From: Desulfocucumis palustris
GTDB lineage: Bacteria > Bacillota > Desulfotomaculia > Desulfotomaculales > Desulfocucumaceae
DNA: 64,000 nt
Direction of reading: 5' to 3'
Assembly (NCBI RefSeq): GCF_002933875.1
Contig: NZ_BFAV01000019.1
Span: 58,293-122,292, forward strand
The stretch's first letter is position 1. Every line of letters starts with the position of its first letter. This document shows positions 28,164 through 37,553 of the stretch, piece after piece. Both the position numbers and the translations under genes were made by a program. The notes under the pieces are model-generated. The model saw nothing but the letters and a program-made list of their open reading frames with translations, did no database searches and was not told where the DNA came from.

Positions 28164-29741
28164 ATGACTAGACCAGCACGAACGGCTCAGGATAAATTAA
28201 AGATTATTAATGCTGATTTTAAATTATGGTGTAAAAATTTTGTTAAGATCATCGACAATAATGGCGATGAAATTCCATTCGTATTAAATGAGCAGCAAGA
28301 TTATTTTTACCAGAACATGGATAAGTTCAATATAATATCCAAGTCAAGGCAATTGGGATTTACAACCTATTCCCTGGCTTATTGTTTATGGCTTGCTTGC
28401 ACTAAGGCAAATACAAACTGTCTGATTGTATCGTATAACGTTGAATCAACACAGAGCATATTCGAGAGATTGAAACAAATGTTCGCTTCTATTCCAGATA
28501 AATATAAACCTGGAGAACGTAGAAACAACCGAATGGAATTATTCTTGGAAAATAATTCAAGAATAATTGTGAAAACTGCTGGCGTTAAATCACTGGGTAG
28601 GGGTATGACGCTTCAATATGTACTTTTGAGCGAATTTGGCTTTTATCAAAATGACCAACAACAGGATTCCTTAGTATCTTTGGAGCAAGCATTAGCAAAA
28701 AATAATGACAGTAAAATAGTTATTGAAACTACCTCAAACGGTTACAATTATTACCAGAAATTATTTATGTCTGCCTATAAAGGCAATAGTAAATACAAAG
28801 CATTTTTCTTTCCTTGGTTTTCTTCTGCTACTTCAAACCAATTTAAACATGAGATTTCACTGGCAGAAAAATGGTTTAGAGCCAATAACAAAGGCCATAG
28901 GATGGAGCCACAACATTTAGAGCGTGATGAAATTCCTCTGAGAGAAAAAGGAATCTCCTTTAAATTATTAATGTGGCGTAGATGGAAACTGGAAGATATT
29001 GATATTGAGGATTTCCAACAGGAATACCCTTCCACGCCAGAGGAATCATTCAAGGCCACAAGTCGATCAGTGTTTGATACCATGAAAATTACGGAGAGAT
29101 TAAATTATATCCTCCCTCCCATTGGCAGGGCTGATATAAATAAAGAATTACCCATTTCCCTTGATTCTTATTTGAACAAGGGATTTTTTATTTACAAGAA
29201 TGTCAAGGCAAATGAACGCTATTATATTGGCGTTGATACTTCTTCCGGCTCTGGTGGAGATTATTCCGCTGTCAGTGTATTTGATAGCAACGGTGAACAG
29301 GTGGCAGCGTTCTTTAATAATAAAATTCCTGTATATAAGTTTGCCCAGGTTGTTTATGACATTGGAATATATTTTCATTATGGTTTTCTGGTTGTAGAAA
29401 AAAATTCATTCGGACAATCAGTGATTGAAAAGTTAAGGGTTGAGTATGGCTACTTAAATATGTATAAAATGAAGCAGTTTGATGAGCGTGGCCGGAAAAG
29501 GTATAAAATCGGATGGGTGACAACAAGTGTCACAAAGCCAAAATTAATTTCAGATTATAAAGAGCAGTTCGAAATGGATTTAATTTTACTTAATGATAAT
29601 GAAACCCTGGAAGAAATGAAAATTTTTACTGATTATAACGGAAAAACAGGAAATATTAGGGGTGAAGGTTTCCATGATGATATGGTTATTGCTTCAGCCC
29701 TTGCTATACAGGGAATGAAATGTGGTAAATGGTATGTTTAA
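28164..29741 (+). CDS. Large terminase subunit
   Basis: The DNA-packaging ATPase and nuclease (525 aa). The variant Walker A is SKSRQLGFTT (about 59-68), Walker B with catalytic Glu is YVLLSEFGF, the coupling motif is VIETTSNG, and the RNase H-like nuclease has GVDTSSGSGGDYSA, VEKNSFG and a final FHDDMVIASAL. All catalytic elements are intact and the length is normal. The start lies 10 bp after terS. Confidence 0.93.
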   Translation: MTRPARTAQDKLKIINADFKLWCKNFVKIIDNNGDEIPFVLNEQQDYFYQNMDKFNIISKSRQLGFTTYSLAYCLWLACTKANTNCLIVSYNVESTQSIFERLKQMFASIPDKYKPGERRNNRMELFLENNSRIIVKTAGVKSLGRGMTLQYVLLSEFGFYQNDQQQDSLVSLEQALAKNNDSKIVIETTSNGYNYYQKLFMSAYKGNSKYKAFFFPWFSSATSNQFKHEISLAEKWFRANNKGHRMEPQHLERDEIPLREKGISFKLLMWRRWKLEDIDIEDFQQEYPSTPEESFKATSRSVFDTMKITERLNYILPPIGRADINKELPISLDSYLNKGFFIYKNVKANERYYIGVDTSSGSGGDYSAVSVFDSNGEQVAAFFNNKIPVYKFAQVVYDIGIYFHYGFLVVEKNSFGQSVIEKLRVEYGYLNMYKMKQFDERGRKRYKIGWVTTSVTKPKLISDYKEQFEMDLILLNDNETLEEMKIFTDYNGKTGNIRGEGFHDDMVIASALAIQGMKCGKWYV

Positions 29742-29755
29742 AGGAGGAATGAAAC

Positions 29756-31087
29756 TTGAATTTACAAGAATATATAAATTTTGTCCATGATGGGAAAGCG
29801 GATTGGTTTGTTTCTGAGTGCAACAGTTATTACCATATGAACAGAATTAATAAGGTTGTTGACATTAAGGAGTATCTTTCCGGCAATCACCTAATTAATA
29901 ATAGGCCAGCAGAACAATGGAATGGAAAGACATTTGAACCCAGGAGAATAGTTTTACAATATGCCAAAACTGTTTTGAATTTTTCTACTTCTTATTTGCT
30001 TAAAAATCCTGTAACACTTACAGGTGAAGAATCAGACGTAAAGGTAATGAAGGACGTTTATAAAAAAGGTAAACTACACAGAAGCGATTTAGATATTATG
30101 GATAAGATGGTTAAATACGGGGCTGTCTATGAATACCTGTTTATTGATAAAGACGGAAAAATAAAAAGTAAATTGATTGCTCCTGAAGATTCATACCCTG
30201 TTTATAATGAGCAAGGGGAAATGATTTGCTTTATTGAGCATTTCACAAGCGTTTTTAATGTAAGTTTCTATAATATTTTTACTGATAGCACAGTCCAGAA
30301 ATGGACGGATGCCGGAGGGGATTTGAATTTTCTAGGAGAATTTAATAATCCTGGTGGACTTCCTGTTATTTATAAGAATCTGAATGAGTTAGATAATACA
30401 GATGGCAGATCAGATTTAGAAGATTTTGTAAATATCATTGATAACATGGAGGATTTAATTAGTAAGTACACTGATAGCATTTATAAATTTCTTAATCCGC
30501 TTCCTGTTGTCATTGGTCAGAAATTAAACATTAAAAACAATCAAGGTGAGATACCTACAAATTTAGTTGGTATTGGTTTGAATTTGGACGATGGCTCAGA
30601 TATGAAATTTGTTCATGGGCAATTGGATTTTGAAAGTTTTGAATCAGTTTGGAAGGTATTAAAGCAAGCATTGTTAGATATAAGTAATACTCCTGCCGTT
30701 AGCATGAATAATACTGATATAAGCAATTTGAGCGAGGTTTCAATCAAGTTGCTTTTTTCTTTGGCTGATATTAAGGCAGGATTAAATGAGAGGTACATTA
30801 GAGAAGGGTTTGAACAAAGGTTTAAGAAGATAGAGAAGTTGTTAGGGTTACAGGGAATAGAGATTAATTCAGATGATATAGATGTTGTTTTTATTTATTC
30901 CAGACCTCTCAACGAATCAGATATAATTGACAACATTAAGACGCTGAAGGAATTAGGGGTAATGAGTTTGCAGACAGCAGTAGAAAACGCTCCGATGATA
31001 TATGACCCTGTGAATGAGATTGAGAGGTTAAGTAAAGAGAGTGTAAATAAAGGCAATGAGGATATTGTAAATAATCAATTGGAGTAG
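29756..31087 (+). CDS. Portal protein, SPP1 gp6-like
   Basis: A 443-residue dodecameric head vertex protein. Features are the N-terminal YYHMNRINKVVDIKEYLSGNHLINNRPAEQWNG, the FSTSYLLKNPVTLTGEE strand, EYLFIDKDGKIKSKLIAPEDSYPVY, and the long C-terminal helix around SNLSEVSIKLLFSLADIKAGLNERYIREGFEQRF. The start is TTG 29756 with AAGGAGGA upstream. The length and sequence pattern fit the SPP1/Phage_prot_Gp6 family and the protein appears complete. Confidence 0.88.
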   Translation: MNLQEYINFVHDGKADWFVSECNSYYHMNRINKVVDIKEYLSGNHLINNRPAEQWNGKTFEPRRIVLQYAKTVLNFSTSYLLKNPVTLTGEESDVKVMKDVYKKGKLHRSDLDIMDKMVKYGAVYEYLFIDKDGKIKSKLIAPEDSYPVYNEQGEMICFIEHFTSVFNVSFYNIFTDSTVQKWTDAGGDLNFLGEFNNPGGLPVIYKNLNELDNTDGRSDLEDFVNIIDNMEDLISKYTDSIYKFLNPLPVVIGQKLNIKNNQGEIPTNLVGIGLNLDDGSDMKFVHGQLDFESFESVWKVLKQALLDISNTPAVSMNNTDISNLSEVSIKLLFSLADIKAGLNERYIREGFEQRFKKIEKLLGLQGIEINSDDIDVVFIYSRPLNESDIIDNIKTLKELGVMSLQTAVENAPMIYDPVNEIERLSKESVNKGNEDIVNNQLE

Positions 31088-31993
31088 ATTGTTTTTAATG
31101 AGAATGATTATCAATTAAGAGTGTAGGAGTTATAGGGGATGGATATTTGGAATGTTAGTTCACCTTTCCGGCGCATGTTACCTTAACTGTTCCAATATAG
31201 AACAGTTGTCCATTGGGAGGGGTGCTATATATATCGCAACCAGAACAATTGTTCGCCTTATATCCTCCCCTCCCCACTCTCCCGGTAATGGCCTACTGGC
31301 TGAGAGGATACCAAATTATTTGTAATCCTCAATTGGTGGATAATTCACCAATTAAAACTCAACATAAAATTTTTCTTTTGTCATGTTTTAGGAAGTAAAT
31401 TATTTTCCTCCTATTCATAATTGACATCTTAATCAAGTATTAAGTTGTCAATTTTTACAGGTATAAAATAAAAGAATCCCTTATATTTCAAGGGTTTAGC
31501 AGTTTGTATTATGCTTAGTGACAACTTAATTGCTCTATTTTTGCTAAAAATGGCTTAAATTTTGCCCCTATTTGCCGGGCTATTTTCCGGTAATATGTTT
31601 GTTCCTAAGTTAAATTTAAATGGCTCACAGCCCCTCTAAAATGGTTTTAATTACTGTTAGAATCCTTAAAAACCATTGATATATAAGGGTTAGTTGGCTA
31701 TTTATTATTGATTATTACTGATGCTCATTTTTTCCTTATATTATAAGGGTTTGTTGGCATTCATATAAATTGATTAAGTTGACATATATCACAGGGTATA
31801 AAATTGTATCCCTAATTAATTTTCGTTGATTGAAAGGCATTTTAGAGCCGTTAGAATTGATTGTGGCGATACCCCAAAAGTTTTTTGGATGGCTCTAGCA
31901 TACCTAAATTTACACGTTCGGAAAATTTTAAGATTTTTAAGCATTTTTCAATCCTAGATTATGATACAATGGAAACAAAAAAGGTGGTTAAAT
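31088..31993. other. 0.9-kb non-coding region after the portal gene
   Basis: No convincing gene. Contains the hairpin AACTGTTC/GAACAGTT near 31180-31205 and a GGAGGGG / CCCCTCC pair bracketing a loop near 31217-31275. Several copies of the element's TTAAGTTGTCAA motif occur (31439-31454; inverted at 31519-31530; a partial one at about 31773). The last 30 bp hold the promoter and ribosome site region of the next gene. Confidence 0.5.
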
Positions 31994-32368
31994 ATGGATA
32001 TTAATAAAAAATGCCAATTGATTACTCTAAACACATTGATTCATAGTGCCGGAAATGGATATGATTATGAACTTAATATAGAAATTTATACAGAATTAAA
32101 AAATGAAATAATTAAAAAGTTGGAATCTATAATTAATCCTATTATTGAGGAATATAAAAAATATGAAAAGCATCTATTCTGCAAAAAATATGGCGTTGAC
32201 ATGGATTATAAAATAGAGGAAAACTTAGATTTATTGGCAAAAAGTATTCAAAGTCATGCTGAAATCAATAAATATGTTACTGTATTAAAAATGGTTGAAG
32301 AAAGAATTGATGAATCAAGAAAGAAATTTGATGAATTAAAAAATACTACTACGACTGTTGCAAAATAA
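31994..32368 (+). CDS. Hypothetical protein, 124 aa
   Basis: ATG 31994 has AAGGTGG upstream; an earlier in-frame ATG lacks one. A wholly helical, charged protein: QLITLNTLIHSAGNGYDYELNIEIYTELKNEIIKKLESI, later a VTVLKMVEERIDESRKKFDELK coiled coil. Not recognised. A terminator follows. Confidence 0.55.
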   Translation: MDINKKCQLITLNTLIHSAGNGYDYELNIEIYTELKNEIIKKLESIINPIIEEYKKYEKHLFCKKYGVDMDYKIEENLDLLAKSIQSHAEINKYVTVLKMVEERIDESRKKFDELKNTTTTVAK

Positions 32369-32398
32369 TTATAAATACAAATACAATAGATAAACCAT

Positions 32399-32428
32399 TA
32401 AAACTCGGCTTTGTGTCGGGTTTTTTAT
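32399..32428 (+). terminator. Intrinsic terminator
   Basis: AAACTCG/CGGGTTT stem with a nine-base loop, followed by six T. Confidence 0.75.
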
Positions 32429-32447
32429 TTGGAAGGAGAGATTCACA

Positions 32448-32867
32448 ATGCCATCATATAATTACTTCAGAAAACCGTTCTATGCTAATTTAGAAAAACA
32501 CAAAACACCAGAGCAAAGACAGCAAGAAGAAAATATAAATCGACAAAAAGCAAAACAAAAACAAGAGCAGGATAAAAACCATTTCCTTGAACGATACAAT
32601 GATTTTGTAAATACATTCAACGCCTCATATCCAGATATAAAAAATCAATATGCTATAATCAAAGTTATGTTTTTAGATATTAGATTCACATCTATTTTAC
32701 TGAAAAATTTTAAAACTAAAAAGGAGCAATATATTCATTTCAACTATGATACCAGCCAATGGCATGTTACTAAAAATAATTGTCTTTGGGATAATACTAA
32801 ATATGAAATACTAGAACCCCTCACTACTAAAGAGCAGATGGATATAATATTGGCAAATTTAGGATAA
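32448..32867 (+). CDS. Hypothetical protein, 139 aa
   Basis: ATG has GGAAGGAGAG upstream. The first 50 residues are a Gln/Lys/Glu-rich helix (TPEQRQQEENINRQKAKQKQE). The rest is a mixed alpha/beta region ending TTKEQMDIILANLG. Not recognised; lies between the portal and the secreted BIG2 protein. Confidence 0.5.
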   Translation: MPSYNYFRKPFYANLEKHKTPEQRQQEENINRQKAKQKQEQDKNHFLERYNDFVNTFNASYPDIKNQYAIIKVMFLDIRFTSILLKNFKTKKEQYIHFNYDTSQWHVTKNNCLWDNTKYEILEPLTTKEQMDIILANLG

Positions 32868-33001
32868 TTATTATAAGATTAAGAAATTCAATTTTTTCAT
32901 TTGACAACTTAATTCTAAAAATAATGTCGGTATATGTCATATGAATTGAATACATTTTACTAAGGAAGTATTATGGAAGCAAAACTTCTAAGGGGGAATG
33001 T

Positions 33002-34702
33002 ATGTTGTTTAGGGGTGTAAGAAAATGGCCCGCAGTATTTTTGTTATTGACGTTAACTTTTCTTTTTTCCGTTAACCCAGTAATTGCAATGACTGACATC
33101 ACAGGCAACGAAATAATTATGGAAAAAATTGATTCTAACAACACAGACACACAAAACTACCTAAACCTTCTCAAAGAATTTCAAAACGATCAAATTAACC
33201 AAACCAGATTACAACCACAAAGTTTATCAATCAATCCTAAAAACACATTACAATTACAAAATTTACTAAATATTAAACCAAATAGTGAAAATCCTAGAGT
33301 AGTTGAAACCGAACCAAACAATTCTATATCTAAAGCAGACACTATTCACCTTGACGATTATGTTTTTGGTACAATTACGAATTATTATTACGACTTAGAT
33401 TATTACAAACTAACCATCCCACAAGATTGCACATTAAAAACTATTGGCATATTTGATGGATATGAAAAATATTTAGCAATATGTTTATTAGATAAAAATA
33501 ATAAAATTTTAAAATCTAGTAGTTATATATCTGCAGCAGAAGCACAATATTTAGAATATAAAGTTTCAGCAGGAACATATTATTTAGTAGTGCTACAAAC
33601 AGTTGAAAGTAATTATTTAGTAGGGAATATGTATGGACTTGTAGCATATTCAGACGATATATCAACAGATATACCAGTTACTTCTATTTCAGTTGAACCT
33701 TCAAATTTAACATTTATTGAAGGTGATGAACCACAAAATATTACCGTAACATTATCACCATCTAATGCAACTGACAGATATTATAATTGGTATTCAAGTA
33801 ATGGAACAGTAGCAACAATAAAAGATAATAAAGTTATTCCTGGCAAACCAGGAACAACAACAATTACGTTAACGCCACATGACGGAGGTAATTGTTCAAC
33901 CAAAATATATGTTACAGTAAATCCCAAAGGTTCAACAATTCCAGTTGAAAAAATTACACTTGATATAGAAGCAATATATTTTCCTGAAATAAATTTAAGT
34001 GAACAAATATATGCCGAGGTTGAACCATCTAATGCAACTAATAAATCTGTAATATGGTCTAGTGATAATACTGACATAGCAACTGTTTCTCAAGATGGCA
34101 CCGTTACTGCTGTTAATTTTGGAAATACTATTATTAGAGCAAAATCTGTCGATGGAAACTGTGAAGCAATTTGTAATGTATGTGTATATAATGAAAATGA
34201 AATACCTAATATGACGCCTAAATCTAATTATGAAAGTGGTTCATATAAAAATCCTATTGAAGTTGAATTAACTACAGATATGTATGCTAATATTTATTAT
34301 ACACTAGATGGCAGTGATCCTATTGAGAATGGAGACATTTATGAAGAACTAATAAAAATTAATAAAACAACCACTCTTAAAACATATGCAGAATACGACA
34401 TTGGTGAAAGTAATGTTATAAGTTTTGAGTATGTTATTCAATCAGTAAAGGTAAAATCTCTATCAATAACACCAAAGACATTAAAATTACCTCTTAATCG
34501 TGCGGAGCAGTTAGAAGTGATTGCCACATATACAAATAAAACAAAAGAAGATGTTACCGAAGAATGTAGTTATAGTAGTACTGACGAAGATGTTATTACA
34601 GTAGATGAATATGGTTGTGTTGAATCAGTTGGTAAAGGTAAATGTAAAATATGGGTTGAGTATGGCGGTAAAAAGAAATCAATTGGTGTTGTTGTAAGAT
34701 AG
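33002..34702 (+). CDS. Secreted PPC/BIG2/chitobiase-like multidomain protein
   Basis: 566 residues with a clear signal peptide (RKWPAVFLLLTLTFLFSV, cleavage near NPVIA-M). A pre-peptidase PPC-like beta-sandwich follows (VVETEPNNSISKADTI ... YYLVVLQT, about 100-210). Then come two BIG2 Ig-like domains (about 222-308 and 318-398; SPSNATDRYYNWYSSNG, PSNATNKSVIWSSDN), a chitobiase C-terminal-like domain (IYYTLDGSDPIENG) and a third BIG2 domain. It has no catalytic domain and no sortase or S-layer anchor. It is probably exported by the lysogen and may act in adhesion or at the cell surface. Non-virion cargo is an inference. Confidence 0.75.
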   Translation: MLFRGVRKWPAVFLLLTLTFLFSVNPVIAMTDITGNEIIMEKIDSNNTDTQNYLNLLKEFQNDQINQTRLQPQSLSINPKNTLQLQNLLNIKPNSENPRVVETEPNNSISKADTIHLDDYVFGTITNYYYDLDYYKLTIPQDCTLKTIGIFDGYEKYLAICLLDKNNKILKSSSYISAAEAQYLEYKVSAGTYYLVVLQTVESNYLVGNMYGLVAYSDDISTDIPVTSISVEPSNLTFIEGDEPQNITVTLSPSNATDRYYNWYSSNGTVATIKDNKVIPGKPGTTTITLTPHDGGNCSTKIYVTVNPKGSTIPVEKITLDIEAIYFPEINLSEQIYAEVEPSNATNKSVIWSSDNTDIATVSQDGTVTAVNFGNTIIRAKSVDGNCEAICNVCVYNENEIPNMTPKSNYESGSYKNPIEVELTTDMYANIYYTLDGSDPIENGDIYEELIKINKTTTLKTYAEYDIGESNVISFEYVIQSVKVKSLSITPKTLKLPLNRAEQLEVIATYTNKTKEDVTEECSYSSTDEDVITVDEYGCVESVGKGKCKIWVEYGGKKKSIGVVVR

Positions 34703-34721
34703 TTAGGGTAGAGTAGGGTAG

Positions 34722-34752
34722 GGGAGTAGTGGATTGCTACTCCCTTTTATTT
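34722..34752 (+). terminator. Intrinsic terminator after the secreted protein gene
   Basis: GGGAGTAG/CTACTCCC stem with a seven-base loop, followed by a T-rich tract. Confidence 0.85.
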
Positions 34753-34863
34753 TTATGTTAAGATAGGGAATCTATAATGAAAGTTAAATGATAATTAAAT
34801 AATATTTGTTGATGACTACTAATAATACCTTTTTTATTTCTCAATTTTAAGGAGGTGTCACCG

Positions 34864-35211
34864 CTGACAAATTTAGAACGTTTACAACTTGAAACAAAAG
34901 GGATAACCCTAACCCCTAATGAACTGGAAATTTATTTACAGGAAAATGACCTTGATTCAATTACTGTTTATAATCCTGCCAGCAACACTAATAAGCGGAA
35001 TATCCTAAAAACGGCTTTATCAATTCTGGAATCCATTGCTAATCAGCCACAACTAATGAAGTCATACAAGCAGGATGATATTACTGTCTCCCAATTCCAT
35101 GAAAATCTAATGGCAAGGATTGACCAATTAGAACGAAAAATTAGAGAGATACCCAATGACGAAAAAATTTATGAGGATGGAGCCAGTTTCTTCTATATGT
35201 TTAGTAGTTAG
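34864..35211 (+). CDS. Head-tail connector-like protein
   Basis: About 115 residues; helical with the LTNLERLQLETKGITLTPNELEIYLQENDL start and NILKTALSILESIANQPQLMKSYKQDDITVSQFHENLMARIDQLERKIRE, a pattern seen in phage adaptor proteins of the YqbG/gp15 type. The start is unusual: AAGGAGG (34850-34856) is followed by CTG at 34864 with correct spacing, while the only nearer GTG (34855) overlaps the ribosome site. It is adjacent to the next virion-type gene (18-bp gap). Confidence 0.6.
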   Translation: MTNLERLQLETKGITLTPNELEIYLQENDLDSITVYNPASNTNKRNILKTALSILESIANQPQLMKSYKQDDITVSQFHENLMARIDQLERKIREIPNDEKIYEDGASFFYMFSS

Positions 35212-35229
35212 AGAAAGGAGGATTACTTA

Positions 35230-36336
35230 TTGTTCAATTTACTCCAACCAAATGATAATGATTTTCAATACATATTGGATAATTTAGGTCAAGATATATA
35301 TATTAATAATATCCCTGCAAGGGCATTGATAACAAATACCAATTTAAACGAATCTACAGACAACAAAAAGATAACCACACTCACAAATATTGAGCGTGGT
35401 TTTTTGATTGATTATAATAATAAAAAATGGCTTATTATCTCTGAAGTCAATGGCATGAGATACAATAAATATAAGGGCATAATGCAAAAGTGCAATAATA
35501 ATTTAACCGTAAATATTTCAGGTATTTTATATAATGTTCCTTGTATTGTTACAGATGGTGCTAGTTTAAATGTTGATGCTAGTCAATATTTAATGACTTT
35601 AGATACTACTATTTATATTCTAATTGCCAATGATTCCTTTAATAGTAATATTAAGGTTAATGATATTTACAAAATCTCAAAATATAACTATAAAGTTGTA
35701 AATGTTGATGATATTAGTAAATTCGGCTTATTAATTCTTAAAATGGAATTCTCAGCAGAAGCACAAGTATTTCCTGATTATTCTATTATAATTACTAATA
35801 CGAAACCATTGACAACTAATACTAATACACCCGTACAGTTAGATGTTGAGCAAAAAAATGGGGAAACTGTTTTGACTGAACCTTTACCAATGATTTTTAG
35901 TTCAAGTGATGAATCGGTGGCTACAGTAGATTCTAATGGTTTAGTTACTCCTATTTCAATTGGTAATGTAAATATAATCGTTCAATTAGAATTTGATGCT
36001 ACCGTCAATGATTCAATTTCTATTACTGTTGAAGAAGTAGAAATTCCTGAAACTATTACATATACTCTTACAGGTGCAAGTGAGATTGTCAAGGGATACA
36101 GTCAAAATTATACTGCAAGCAAACTAGTTAATGGGACAGCAGACCCCAATGCAGTATTTAATTTTTCTATTGATTATTTGGGCAATAGTAGTATAGCAAC
36201 ATTAACAGTTATTAGTAATACTCAATGTTCAATAAAAGCAAATTCAGCAACTTATTATATTTCGTTAGTTGCACAGGATACTAGCACAGGTGATATGATT
36301 AGGAAAGAAAATATTAAATTAAAGAATCTATTTTAG
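35230..36336 (+). CDS. Putative head-closure protein with Ig-like C-terminal domains
   Basis: 368 residues. The N-terminal 180 or so contain IERGFLIDYNNKKWLIISEVNGMRYNKYKGIMQKCN, which resembles small beta-barrel head-completion proteins of Firmicutes phages. The rest contains one or two Ig-like/BIG2 folds (NTPVQLDVEQKNG, SSSDESVATVDSNGLVTPISIGNVNIIV). The start is TTG with AAAGGAGG upstream. Ig-like domains on virion proteins often bind host surface glycans. Head closure is a weak assignment; a decoration protein is the alternative. Confidence 0.55.
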   Translation: MFNLLQPNDNDFQYILDNLGQDIYINNIPARALITNTNLNESTDNKKITTLTNIERGFLIDYNNKKWLIISEVNGMRYNKYKGIMQKCNNNLTVNISGILYNVPCIVTDGASLNVDASQYLMTLDTTIYILIANDSFNSNIKVNDIYKISKYNYKVVNVDDISKFGLLILKMEFSAEAQVFPDYSIIITNTKPLTTNTNTPVQLDVEQKNGETVLTEPLPMIFSSSDESVATVDSNGLVTPISIGNVNIIVQLEFDATVNDSISITVEEVEIPETITYTLTGASEIVKGYSQNYTASKLVNGTADPNAVFNFSIDYLGNSSIATLTVISNTQCSIKANSATYYISLVAQDTSTGDMIRKENIKLKNLF

Positions 36337-36341
36337 AGAAT

Positions 36342-36378
36342 AAAAAGGAGTAGGTTTTTGGCCTACCCCTTTTATTTT
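36342..36378. terminator. Bidirectional terminator between converging genes
   Basis: AAAGGAGTAGG pairs with CCTACCCCTTT; T-runs exist on both strands. It serves the rightward virion operon and the leftward int operon. Confidence 0.8.
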
Positions 36379-36596
36379 TATTCTTTCTTCCAGTACATTG
36401 AAACTTTACCGTAATTACATGGACAATCAGAACATAATTCTTTAGCGGATACAATCATTTCATATTCACTTTCGCTTAATCCTGCGCTTAAAACTTTATA
36501 TTTACGTGAAATATCACATTGTATATGATCATACCATTTTCCAACAATAGGTTGTTTACAGAGGATTGTTTTGCCATAACCATAAACGATATTCAT
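36378..36596 (-). CDS. Hypothetical cysteine-containing protein, 72 aa
   Basis: ATG 36596 has GGGGGTG upstream and lies 11 bp after the integrase stop, so it is in the int operon. It begins MNIVYGYGKTILCKQPIVG and ends with a CSDCPCNYG motif plus an earlier QCDIS, a possible zinc site. Its position downstream of int is one sometimes taken by excisionase or a small accessory protein, but the sequence gives no proof. Confidence 0.55.
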   Translation of the reverse strand: MNIVYGYGKTILCKQPIVGKWYDHIQCDISRKYKVLSAGLSESEYEMIVSAKELCSDCPCNYGKVSMYWKKE

Positions 36597-36607
36597 ATTT
36601 TCACCCC

Positions 36608-37522
36608 CTATAGATTATCCAAGGGGCTGAATTGACGATGTTTTTTCTGAATATCTTCTGTAAGAAGGTGGACATATTGTCTGGTTGTGGCTAAGTCAGT
36701 ATGGCCCATAATCTGCTGTAAACTAAATAAATCTCCACCTTGCATTAAATACATTTTTGCGAAAGTATGCCTAAAAGTGTGAGGCGACAAGCGTTTACCT
36801 TCAATTTTTGCTTTTTTGCCTACTATTTGAATTTTTCTCAGAACATTTCTGTTTGTTAAGGGAGTGCCCATCCGTGTACTAAATAGATAACCTTCGTCTA
36901 AATCCTTGGGGACAGATTTTTCACGTTTGGCAAGAAATTTTAATATCTCACGTTTGACACTTCTGCCAAAGGGAACCTTTCTCTCCTTATGGCCTTTGCC
37001 AAAAACTTTTAAAACATTTCTTTCGGTGTCAATGTCAGCAATTTTTAAATTTCTTGCCTCCGAGATTCTCAGGCCACAATCAAAAAGAATCCTGATTAGT
37101 AGGGCAGACCTTAAATCTGCATAGACATTTCTTTTTAATTGAGTCAGCATTTTTTTAACTTCCTCGAGTTCAAACGTCTGGATAATAACTTTATCCGTTT
37201 TTATTTGCCGAACCTTGGCAAATGGATTTTTCTCAATGTATTCATCTTCCATAAGATAGTTGAACATAACTTTTATCGCACGTATATAGCCGTTGATGCC
37301 ATTGTCAGCATATTTTTTTCCTAATTTGCTTTTACAATTTTGTAACCAGTGGACATAACCCCTTGCATGTGGGACTCCCATTGAAGTAATTGAAACTTTA
37401 TTCTCCTTGCAAAAGGTAAGAAATTTGTCTAGCATTGTCTTGTACCAGTCAATGGAATTTTTAGAGAGATTTTTTGTTTCTTGATACATCAGGAAGTAAT
37501 TTACCAATTCTTGGTTTGTCAA
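36608..37522 (-). CDS. int: Tyrosine integrase (XerC/D-like)
   Basis: A 304-residue site-specific recombinase. The N-terminal SAM-like core-binding domain is about 1-95. Catalytic residues are all visible: Arg152 in CGLRISEARNLK, Lys in FGKGHKERKVP, His248/Arg251 in SPHTFRHTFA, His274 in MGHTDLATT and Tyr283 in QYVHL. It starts at TTG with AAGGAGTGG upstream. The gene sits 155 bp from the intact tRNA-Val copy, the normal place for the integrase of a tRNA-targeting element. It should excise the element by recombining the two 72-bp repeats. Confidence 0.95.
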   Translation of the reverse strand: MTNQELVNYFLMYQETKNLSKNSIDWYKTMLDKFLTFCKENKVSITSMGVPHARGYVHWLQNCKSKLGKKYADNGINGYIRAIKVMFNYLMEDEYIEKNPFAKVRQIKTDKVIIQTFELEEVKKMLTQLKRNVYADLRSALLIRILFDCGLRISEARNLKIADIDTERNVLKVFGKGHKERKVPFGRSVKREILKFLAKREKSVPKDLDEGYLFSTRMGTPLTNRNVLRKIQIVGKKAKIEGKRLSPHTFRHTFAKMYLMQGGDLFSLQQIMGHTDLATTRQYVHLLTEDIQKKHRQFSPLDNL

Positions 37523-37553
37523 TTTGTACCACTCCTTAAAATTTTTTTGTGGT

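Noticed and set aside
31213..31398. Small open frame in the post-portal gap
   Set aside because: It has no ribosome site, an unnatural composition and overlaps hairpins; treated as non-coding.
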